NCBI GenBank assembly: GCA_905220665.1
Contig: CAJNAR010000144.1
Coordinates: forward strand, 868,001-932,000
Length of the DNA: 64,000 nt
Direction of reading: 5' to 3'
Origin: Albugo candida
Taxonomy: Eukaryota; Oomycota; Peronosporomycetes; Albuginales; Albuginaceae
Shown: piece by piece, positions 54,740 through 64,000 of the stretch
Position numbering within the stretch: the first letter of the stretch is position 1
Layout of the letters: every line of letters begins with the position of its first letter
Program-made: the position numbers and the translations under genes
Notes under the pieces: model-generated
Database searches by the model: none
What the model was told of the DNA's origin: nothing
Seen by the model: the letters and a program-made list of their open reading frames with translations, nothing else

Positions 54740-56729
54740 TCATATGTCCCTTGGACCTTTCTTTATTGCATTGTTGCAGGTAAGCACATTAGAAATCCGC
54801 TTTAATGTCATGCGGTCCATTACATCTGCCAACTCGTCGGTATCCCCTGCATCTAATCCATAGCTCAATTCCGTATCTGAGTGAAATAGGGCGGTCGTAC
54901 CTTTTTCTCCTTCCAATTCATTTTCTGATAAAATACTCGCAGCTGATATGTACCCTTTCTTCTCTTTCGCTTCGATACGCACATTATATGGAGACTGTAG
55001 CTTTTGTGTCGACACATCCATTTTCGCCTCATCAACAAGTCGAGGCTCTTGAGTATCATCAGAGCTCATAAACCGATGAACCCGCATACAATCTTCGCAC
55101 ACCTGAACAAGTCTTGATTCTAGAGATGATAAGTCATTCTTATCGACATTTTCAGCTGTCCATCGCTGTAAGAGTTCTTCAAGTCCATCCTGTCATGACC
55201 AGAGGTATTGAGATGCGTCCGGACTTGTGAATGAAAGTACCTTTATAGGACGAACGGCCTGATCGACAAACACATATCTATCAATAACTGTCGCAAGTCT
55301 CCGTTCTGCGGTCGATTGTACATCTTCTGGTAGCCCCAATATTTGATCCATATTTCTTCGTAAAAGTGAGCATTGCTCTCGCTCGGTATTTCTCAATGAT
55401 TCCTGCGACAAAAATGGGTTTTTGGCCGTTTTGAATGGAGAAACACGTACTAGTGACTGACGTAATTTATCAGTTTCGAAAAGATATTCCTGATGTTTTT
55501 CGTCGAGCTCCCGTTTCAGATCTTGTCGTGCTTTGAGAATTTGAAGTACCTCCTCTACATCGACAGTATCCTTGTATACGCCCACATCAAGACGACGAAA
55601 TGCATTCTCATAATCCAAACTCTCAGCTGCGAGGTTCGTATCCTCGCTCTCGGGATCACTGGTCGTCAATGAATCATTGGAATCGATCATCTGCACTTGA
55701 TCCTTGCCCTTTATCTTTTCTTTGAACGCATGCGATTTATGCAGCGCGGACATGGTCTGTATCTATACACACATCGCATCAACGTGCGCCCCATGTTGCA
55801 TGACGGTGTCAACGTACTTGAGCCTCGTAAAAATTTTCAAACTTTTGCTTTTCTCGCATCCATTTTTGTCGGACCAAGACTTCCTGTTTATAACTTTTGA
55901 CCTGAGATGCAATTTCAGCTTTTCTTTGTATTAATCGCGACTGTAGCTGACTCAAAGCTTCTCCAGTTGTGATTTCTTTTCGTTGTAATTCTTCCACTCG
56001 ATGTATTTTGTCTTCGTATTGATCTTTCAGTTGATTGGCAAGAACTTGATACTTGGACCATTCTTGCTACAGTGTAAATTCAGCAAACGCGTTCATCGGG
56101 AAGAAAAGTAGTACCCGTAAACGGCGTTTAATATGTTCGCAGACTGCAACTTTACGATATATTTTCCAGGTCTCCAATGTACTTTTTTTCAATTGGGCTT
56201 GGAAATATTCAATGTTTGTATTTTTTGCATAGATGGGTCGTCTCGAAATAATTGGAATCGCCTGCGGAAGGTCTGAAGAATGTTTGGATGCCTGAGTCGA
56301 ATTCTCCTCATATTTGCGGTATTTCACATGGTATTCTGATACGGAAGGGCGATCATTAACATGCAAACGCGACGCATGTGCGTTCTCGTCACTTTTCGAA
56401 TTTACTCGAACTCCCAGCGCTCTACTTTCTGCCATCAAATCGTCCAGAGTGAGTTTTGTTTTCTTCACTTCTTCTCTTTTCTTTAGGACTTGGTATCGTA
56501 ATCGGTCGCTTTCACATCGTTTCTTATCAACGATTTTTCTCACTTTACATTCTAAGGCGTGCATCAATTCTGCTGAAGTGGATCCGATGTTGTTATCAGA
56601 TTTATGGCCCGTAGCGGATTTTGGAGCAATTGTCACCGCTCTGAACGACGATCGGGATGCATCCACGTGATTTTTATCACCGAGTGACGCAGAATGCGGA
56701 CGATTGCGTATGATCTTCGATGCACTCAT
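54740..56729 (-). CDS. Coiled-coil protein, possible centrosomal or basal-body type
   Basis: Exons 56729-56115, 56066-55818, 55762-55241, 55189-54740; all phase 0, GT-AG; 611 aa. Heptad-rich, charged helices cover much of the chain (VLKKREEVKKTKLTLDDLM, QLKDQYEDKIHRVEELQRKE, LKARQDLKRELDEKHQEYL). A Ser/Asn-rich N-terminus and an acidic C-terminal part flank them. A CxxC (VCEDCMRVHRF) lies near residue 490. No named domain recognised. Given BBS4 and p25-alpha in the same genome a cytoskeletal role is plausible but is a guess. Confidence 0.65.
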
Positions 56730-56857
56730 TTTTAGCGCAGGCCCAAAGCAAAAAAAAAAAACACCTTGCGTGTTTTCTCAGCTTGAACTGGATGTCCTTT
56801 CAAGATCCAGTAATTCTGATTTTGAACTAGAAAAATCATATTGTCATCGCTTCCATA

Positions 56858-59224
56858 ATGCAGCCATCTGAGTCATCTATTTCCAAACGTTTCACTACTT
56901 TTACGTCACCGAGTCGATCTCAAAGTAGTTTGCAGCTATACGGATCCATTGAGCATTGTCATGCAGTCTCTCATTCCCAAGAAACCTCCTGCGATGAGGA
57001 TGAGCTACGGGCTTTAGGATACGATACGCTTATCACAACAAGCACCTCTGTTCTTTCTTGTATTCAGATTCTTCGCCGAATCATACAGAAATACGCGTAT
57101 GGACGCGTTGGAAGAGAACTACAGCATCTTTCGCTGACTGTCGCCTCGTTTGAACGAGTACTTTACACTTTTATTCGCGACGAAATCATCTTGGCTTCCG
57201 AGACGTATTGTGAGCAGAAATCCCGACAGCACGATCATTTGCTAGATTTACGTGAGAAAACAGCGCTCAAGGATATCATTCCACTCATTCCCAGAGAAGA
57301 GCGCTTCACGATTCTCTCTGGCGGAGTCGCCTCATTGCTTCGTAATGCTACAAAGTCGCTAGAGGAGACGAAACAAGTGCTAGAAACCCTACAATCGAGC
57401 TATGATCCCAATCGTGAAGCACGATGGTCATTTCGATCCACGCTCGTCGTATTCACCGTGTATTTTGGATTCAAACGATTGTTTTCTCGACGACCAACGG
57501 CGTTAAAACGAATTCTGATGCGATTATTTCCATCGAAACGAGATTTTCTCAAATATTTTCTTGGTGGATTTCTTCTTTTGGATTGTTACAATCGCTTCAT
57601 GTATCGCTTTTCGACATTGAGACGTCTCAAAGTACATCATGGACGCGTACTAATGACACTACGACTCTTCCTTTTGTGTCAATACGTATTGCAACGAACG
57701 AGATCGAAAAGTGGAGCTTCTTCGCGCTGTCGCCTTTTGATTGATTCTCCGATGGAATCCGATATCGATGACGATCTCAAAAATGCCACAACTTTATTGG
57801 TTGAACGCGTACCACTTCCAGCAGAGTATTATGATCGATCATGTGAGCCGATTGGACTTACAGCTTTCAAGATCGGCATCAATACACTTCTCGCCTCCAG
57901 CGCCTTTGCACATTATCTGCTGCGTCGAGGATCCAAGAAAAACTCCGAAAAGCTACTTCGTGCTTTCGGACCGATGATTGTCTGGTGTACGATTCCGTAC
58001 TATGCCATTAGAGCGAAAAAAGCCGCTCGATATGCTTCTCGTGTGGTGATTGACCATGCAGATGTGGATGTCATACGGCTCGGATGGAATGTGTATGGTG
58101 AATCTCGACTTGTCCAATTCCTCACGAGTATACGATCCGAGAAGTTAGCTGTCTCGCTTGAGAGATTTCTTCCATATCACGACGCATCACATAGTTGCAG
58201 CACGGACTGTCGTCAGCACGAGTCTGATTTTCGTGTGATGGTTTTCAGTGTTCGGCCTCTGAATTCCGTGGCATTGGGTACGTGGGATGGAGCTACTGTA
58301 GCGCTCACACCCGAAATGAAGGCCACCGGTCTACCCCATCAACGCCTTGTGCTGTTGTACATTCATGGTGGAGGATTCTTTGGACGATTTCTACAGAGTG
58401 ATTTGTACAATCTCTCGATTTGGGCAGCTCAACTTGGCGTCGTGATAGTTTATGTCGGTACGATCCTTACCTATTGAGCGTAATACGCTGTGCTGACTTG
58501 TGATGATGATAGACTATGGTCTTAGTCCCGAAAGTCAGTTTCCAATACCTCTCCAGCAATGCTTTCGCGCGTACAAATGGGTCGTGAATGGCGGACTGGG
58601 ATTCATACCGGATCGAGTCGTGTTGTTTGGTGAAAGTGCAGGTCGGCCAAACGATTTTCAGGCTTTGGTGTCTATTCTAATACGTCTCATTTGTACTCAG
58701 GAGGGAATCTTGCAGCGGCATGCTGCATCAAATGCATCCAAGAAAATTTTCAGCTCCCAGCTGGCATGACTTTGATGTACCCAGCGCTGAGTATGCATCT
58801 ATCACCTTCACCATCACGATTTTTGCATCAAAGCGATCCAGTGTTGCCACGAGGTATAATGGAACTATCGCTCAATTCGTACTATCCATCTCATGGACAT
58901 TCCAGTCAGTACAAACATAATATCCATGATCCTCTGGTGTCACCCGGGCTGGCTGATGATGAAGAATTGAAACATTTTCCACCGACAGCACTGTCGGTCG
59001 GCGATCTAGACCCGCTTTTGGATGATAGTGTGGACCTGTACACTCGACTCACTATCCTCCACGTTCCAGCCACACTCAAAATATATCAAGGCTTATCTCA
59101 CGGGTACATTATCTATGGGAACTTGGTACCACAAGCTCAACGAGCCATTGATGAAACCTGTGAACGCGTTCAGAAATTGTTTGTTGTCTCTGAAAGTGTG
59201 GAAAATGCTCGACAGATTTTGTAG
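56858..59224 (+). CDS. HSL-type alpha/beta hydrolase with long N-terminal region
   Basis: Exons 56858-58457, 58513-58641, 58701-59224; phase 1 at both junctions; 750 aa. The C-terminal third is a hormone-sensitive-lipase-family esterase: oxyanion hole LLYIHGGGFFGRF, DYGLSPESQFP, nucleophile elbow FGESAGGNLAAA (split by intron 2), catalytic Asp near VGDLDPLLDD and His in GLSHGYIIYG. The N-terminal 480 residues are mostly helical with hydrophobic patches (FLKYFLGGFLLLDCYNRFMY) and could dock on lipid droplets or membranes, as the N-terminal domain of animal HSL does. Likely a neutral-lipid esterase. Confidence 0.85.
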
Positions 59225-59393
59225 TTGGTCATAGCGTCATTTTTGTTCGTTCTATTGTAAAAAATCGATTTTTCGACATGATAAAGTGAGTTTTGGGTCT
59301 TCGAGTCCATTCAACCAAAACGCGACGCCGAGTTCGCATCGCAAGTGATCAGAATCCAAAAAGTCCCGTCATCTATCTCTGTAAGCTAGACTA

Positions 59394-60003
59394 TCATGCT
59401 ACCACTTTGCGAGGTCTTTGGTCGTCTAGCTTCTGCTTTTTCTTTTTCATCAATTTTGTAACTTTGGTGTCTTGAAAATTTTCGCAGTCTTGAACGATCG
59501 ATAAAAATGTGGTAAAAGGTTTGCCCAGAATCAATTTTTCACGATTTTCAGCGGTCGGAAAAGCATTTGTGATCTGTTTAGAGAGTTCGTTGAGCTCTGT
59601 ACGAACGATATACGATTCGTCGTTGTGCTGTATGGTTGCAACCGCGCGGCCGGTTGATCGAGAACGTTTGCCCAAATGTATCGATTGATTGGACAGCGAG
59701 GAAGCGCTCATCTAATAGAAAATTTGTAATGCACGAAACAAAGAGGAGATTTAAGTGATTTCGTACGTTTTTAGGCAGCTTGAAGAGCCACAATTCCTTA
59801 TCGTCCGAGTGGATATCTTCATGTAAGAGAGACTTACTCGCTTTGATGCTGTGAAATCCCTCAGGCACTTCAAACTCGCTGTTTAGAAGAAGGCGATGAT
59901 TAAAAATGTGAAGTAGTACAGGCGGAATAAGTACATACTCTTCGGATTCATCGGAGGTAAAAGAATTAGACGCGCACGCATCGCTTTCAATTTCCGGCGC
60001 CAT
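59394..60003 (-). CDS. RPA34-like (A34.5/CAST) RNA polymerase I subunit
   Basis: Exons 60003-59767 and 59711-59394, phase 0; 184 aa. The first half has the short dimerisation-type beta region with LPPVL-like LIPPVLLHIF and the family hallmark ELWLFKLPKN. The second has LGKRSRSTG and ends in a basic tail (KLMKKKKQKLDDQRPRK), as expected for a nucleolar Pol I subunit. The sequence is short and divergent, so the assignment rests on the LWLFKLPK motif, the length and the basic tail. Confidence 0.65.
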
Positions 60004-61518
60004 TATCCTTCAATATATCAGCCAGTCGTTACTGGTGGAGAGAGCTTTTTCAGCCAATGATGTCTCTCTGAACGAATACAATTTGGTTTTTCCTTTTCCA
60101 TTCGACTTGTTCCCACAAGAATAGTTGAACTGTATCAAGGTTGTACGGGTGCCTCGCTTACCAGAACATATAAAAATGATATACAAGGTGATATTGATCT
60201 TACGATACGACCGCCAAGTCGGATACTCTTGGATTTACGGACACGATCTGTGAGCATCGATATCGCATCGATACCGCATCAACCACATTTTGAGATACGC
60301 GATCCCATCTAATGATTCAGAACATCAAAATCTACTTTTGAATCGATTAGGAAACACCAACAGAGTCATCGATCCTTTGGTGTGCAATAATGAGAAGAGG
60401 AAGTGATAGGAGTAGCTCACTTTGACTCGTTCTCTGTGTGATGAAGCATACGGTATCCCAAAATCCACAATCGTATTCAGTTCCTTTCGGTACTCACGAA
60501 TAAAACATATGCGCGCAACAAGCTTTAAAATGCTGCATTCCCCTTACGGTTCGTAAACTTGGCTCGTCCAAGTGGCACATTGCTGTGCAACAGCATCATG
60601 CATCACATGCATGAGGAGTTATCCAATCTATCAAGGAGTTTCTTCTCTTTTTGTGCGCTGAAATAGTCGCCGAAAGTGCTCTCATAAGAACGCTAGCCCA
60701 AGTAATGAAATTTGTACACTCAAAAGATATTTCAGCATCAGCCGACTAAATATGCATGATTATTGAGCGGCCAAAACAGCGCTTCTTCGATGCTTACAGC
60801 TGAGCGATTTGAATAGCTTGAAAAAGTAAGAATGCGAATAATGCTGGATGTTCTGCAACATAACGTCCGCAGCGAGGTTTTGTGCATGTTTCTAAAGCGT
60901 ATGACACTTTAAAGCTATCCAGAGCATCCGTGCAATTGTCAGTTACCTAGAGTAGCTATACCTGTTGGTGCACGCATCCGGGCTAAACATCTGCAAGAAA
61001 CTTCGCGTTATAAGCGTTTGACCATGAGAACCATAACGGAAGCCTTTTGTACTCTCTCATCGAGTGGATGCTCAATGCACCTTAATATCGAATTGGGACA
61101 CAGCAAACGAAAAATGCCTCGAAGAAGCCGCTTCGCTGCGATGTGGCTGCTGGATGTGGATACTGCTTTTTGAGAACGGTATATTTATGCTGGACGTAGT
61201 GGAACTTTCGAAAGTACTTTGTATGCGCTCAGTCTAGATCCCATCCAATGTCTTAAAGACCCACATTATCGCATTCGACCTCAATCTGATACTGATACGA
61301 ATTGCTGTACTGATCAAAGTGCCTTAAATGGTGAAACATACGTTTCTGTACAAGTAGATCGTTGTGCAATGAATTTGCCCAGGACACCGCGGTCAGGAAA
61401 GCCACAAGGCGTTGGATTTGACAATGAAAACTGAGCTAACTGTGGGGGAATATATGAAGAGTGAGGCATAAGCTTATGTTACATTTCATTTGTCGTACAT
61501 TTGCTCTCACCACAATCA
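60004..61518. other. 1.5-kb region without a supported gene
   Basis: Stops are frequent in all frames. A few short protein-like stretches occur on the plus strand (for example DLTIRPPSRILLDLRTRSV near 60200), but I could not connect or name them. It may be decayed coding DNA continuous with the relics to the right. Confidence 0.35.
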
Positions 61519-62805
61519 AGACATTAGCGCATTCTACGCATTGAATTGTGTGACGGAAGATGCATTCGGCGTATACAGCCACCTAACCAACGCTCCGGAA
61601 ATCATCTAAATGTTTGTAGAACTAAACGCACTTTGATGAATTGCTACATGAAAAGAAATGGGATCACCCGATCTTATCAATATGGTGGAGCTTGGACCAG
61701 GAAATGAAGGTCTCAAGTCCGGTTCTGCGTTCATCCCAATCATTTCCATGTTTCCATAGTGCGTTAAAAATTCACATGGTTGAGATCAGTGCTGCAAGCG
61801 CGATGGATTCTGAATATATTCGCATACAATATGTCTGATGTAGTTCTCTAGCGCTTGAGAAGATACAAAACGAGATGCTCAAAGGTGTTGTTGAGATAGA
61901 TCTCTACAATGGCACACTAGTCTCAATGATGTGCCTGAAAAACCTCTTCTTGTAATTGCTGAGGTAAGTAACTTGTTTCCGTTATTTTCATGATGAATTG
62001 AATCAGCTTCATCCTCAGGAGTTTTTGATGCAACGCCTATGCATTTATCCGAATCTCCAGAACGGGATATTCCGCGAATTTGCGTTGATCAATTCACATC
62101 GCAATTCTCTCCAGGGCTAGTGTGAATGATTAATTGACCCTCAGGATGATAGCGGGAACCAGCTCTTCCGATTCGTGCCATCGTTAGGTCCAACTACGCT
62201 GCCAGAATCTTCAGCGACCGTCAAAATTACTGGGATCCGAATCGATCTGCCTCATCTGATGAGCAGAAGCTTGTGATACTGAAGCATATCGGAGGTTGAC
62301 TCGATACTCATCTGGCAGCATGAGAATTATGCAAGAAGTAGTCGAGAGGGTTTCAGCGAGTCGTGACGCTAGTGTGATTGTCGATTCTGGCCATGATCAT
62401 CCTCTTGTATTGATTCAGTAAGTGCTCACAACGTTGGATCATTCTTCTGTCCGTGACGTTTTTTCTTTTCGTAGAGCGCGAACGTGGCGGCTTGCAATTT
62501 TGCTTGAATTTTGTGTCAGACTTAGCAGCTCAAGAGCTTTATTCGCGTACAAATAGCTGGCGATCAGATAGGTACAATTTTCAGGGCGGTGGTGACTCAT
62601 CACTGAGCTATCAACAACATTGTCGGTTTCAAATGTGTTGACTAATGGATGTACATCAATTCTCCAACCGTGTTTAGTGAGCTTCGAGCTCATGCTAGTC
62701 AATTACTCAGATCTGATGCTGTCGTCCATGGTTTATCTCATCAAAATCTACAGAGCGATCTCAGGATGTTGTATAATCGTGGTCATGCCTGTTTGATATT
62801 GTGAG
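61519..62805 (+). pseudogene. NDUFAF7/MidA-like methyltransferase pseudogene
   Basis: Pieces in the order of the MidA/NDUFAF7 family (DUF185, SAM-dependent methyltransferase for complex I assembly) appear across frames. They are DISAFYALNCV and DAFGVYSHLTNAPEI (61519-61606), then a TAA at 61607. INMVELGPGNEG follows near 61676, IHMVEISAA near 61767, and SLQWHTSLNDVPEKPLLVIAE before 61962. A frameshift in the T run at 62021-62027 interrupts the expected EFFDA motif, and a TAG lies at 62118. Further on come SMRIMQEVVERV and ASVIVDSGHDHPL (about 62318-62412) and FSELRAHASQLL / AVVHGLSHQ (about 62675-62755). Multiple stops and shifts make a working product unlikely. Confidence 0.6.
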
Positions 62806-63383
62806 TGGTCGTGTAGTGCATCAGCAATGACTTATAATCAAAGGCCACACACCAAAGCAAAAGTCAACAGTATGGTTTATTCCTTTCATCAACAACGCTC
62901 GAATGCGTATCAGATTGCACGAAAGTACAAGTGTTCTGCAACGTTGTTCTTCGAATAGCCATTTAGAACTACCTCCAAATGCCTGGGGCCTCTCCCAAGA
63001 CTTGCATTTTCTGATCGAGAAGCAGCACTGATGCATCCGAATTGTTTGTGTCACATAAGAGATAATAGTTCGTCGTTTAATGGTATATCGAAAGCAATTT
63101 GATACGTTTGCGGTGGATAAACCCCCAATATCACTAAAATGTTGGGACGTATTAGTGAGCTCTACTGCGATCAGTCGTTCGTACAATCGATATTCAAGCT
63201 CATGACAGCCAGTAATACAATAAATTCAGATGGATGAATGCGATATTACAAAAAGTATGCCAGCGCATTGTGGGCCAACAGGTTTTTCTTAGGGATAAAG
63301 TCAAACAGCGATTAAAATGCAAGCCGTACAACGCATGGATCAAATTTCAGAGTTGCAGATGAAGATTTAAGCCTTCTAATCCG
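62806..63383. other. 578-bp region between two relics
   Basis: A 121-codon minus-strand frame (62821-63186) is present but has no recognisable features and no coding bias I can see. I regard it as chance. Confidence 0.35.
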
Positions 63384-63971
63384 ATGGAATGTCGTGAATA
63401 TCTGCAGGATCTTCTCCAGCTTCATTGGAAAATTGTACAAACGAATGGTAATGCCGACACTAAAAGCAGTATTGATGTCATCCAATTGTCTACAAGCGTG
63501 TTCGGTTGTGAGCTGTACAAAACAATACACGACTCAAAATCCACCATGGTGAGGCAAAAAGCCATGCTTTCCAACGGCCAAGTAGGACTTCGTGATGAAG
63601 TGATTGCTCGAGCTCAGTATACCATATCTCAATTTCTCGGCATGCCACCCCATTCGTGGAATGTTCATCGACTTGTGACTCACTCTGCTGCAGCGAGTTG
63701 TTCTACAGCTACTGAGGCAGTCGGCAAGTGACTTAGAAGCATGGAGCGAAGATTCCGAGTCTTACTTACACATCTCAAAAAGCCTCACTCTAAGAAGAAC
63801 CCATCCGTGTCGCTTCCGAGAGTCTGTTTCTGGACATGCTATAGTAATGCCAGGCAATTTGCTGCTAGGTACCAGCTAATCCTCTGCATGGAGAACTATA
63901 CTTATTTGCTTGAAGCGAATTTCCCCCACAAAATCATCGTGATTACGAGCACGGTCCGATCATGCTTGTAA
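63384..63971 (+). pseudogene. Possible SPO11/Top6A relic
   Basis: Plus-strand sequence with spacing like the SPO11/topoisomerase VI A subunit. A helix VFGCELYKTIHDS leads into the place where the catalytic Tyr motif would sit, here RQKAML with no Tyr. ISQFLGMPPHSWNVHRL then resembles the winged-helix segment that follows it. After a TGA at 63729, GHAIVMPGN resembles the GATAVAVPSN block, and LILCMENYTYLLEANF / KIIVIT resembles the Toprim VEKDATFQRL / ITGKG strand. Frame changes and missing catalytic residues indicate decay. The window ends before the rest of Toprim. The resemblance is read by eye. Confidence 0.35.
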
Positions 63972-64000
63972 TGGTTGAGGAATACCTCACGCGAAATGGC

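Noticed and set aside
56750..56762. A-rich run upstream of the coiled-coil gene
   Set aside because: A simple homopolymer with no other structure; not treated as a functional site.
62821..63186. 121-codon minus-strand frame
   Set aside because: No domain, no splice partners and no recognisable composition; likely chance in a relic region.

Overview
The window is nuclear DNA of a eukaryote with a very compact genome. Genes lie tens of bases apart on both strands and most introns are 40-67 nt with GT-AG ends. The gene content points to a flagellated stramenopile, most likely an oomycete, and the density, short introns and pseudogenes suggest an obligate biotroph such as Albugo; the genus is an inference, not a database result. 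I joined exons by hand, accepting a junction only when reading frame, splice dinucleotides and family sequence all agreed.

Layout, left: midasin (partial, minus), PWP1 and the NMD helicase UPF1 (plus), then a nine-exon minus-strand gene encoding an F-box, a CDK-like kinase and a cyclin in one polypeptide. Next come a 13-exon FKBP-TPR immunophilin, Tudor-SN, a GH5 glucanase, BBS4, a conserved unknown protein, endonuclease V and a five-span membrane protein.

Middle: a 1.35 kb gap, a p25-alpha (TPPP-like) protein, a small membrane protein, a divergent DDX59-like helicase, a small zinc-ribbon protein, an NPC1-type sterol-binding domain on a single membrane anchor, a LicD-family transferase, a USP47-like deubiquitinase, a Dsc3-like membrane ubiquitin-like protein, a BED-finger/PTPS fusion, and a DBP2/DDX5 helicase with a frameshift and a 551-nt intron.

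Right: COX6A, cysteine dioxygenase, a multispan class-3 lipase, a type II membrane protein, a TPLATE-like adaptin, a bacterial-type RecA, a phosphopantetheinyl transferase with a tRNA-Arg(ACG) just upstream, a decayed gene, a coiled-coil protein, an HSL-type hydrolase and an RPA34-like Pol I subunit. The last 4 kb hold gene relics resembling NDUFAF7/MidA and SPO11.

Themes: ribosome biogenesis (midasin, PWP1, RPA34), RNA surveillance and helicases (UPF1, DBP2, DDX59, Tudor-SN), ubiquitin (F-box fusion, USP47, Dsc3-like), cilium and microtubule (BBS4, p25-alpha) and lipid or sterol handling (NPC1-like domain, Dsc3-like, lipases). The strongest candidate for a new system is the F-box/CDK-like/cyclin fusion, whose kinase has lost the catalytic aspartate.
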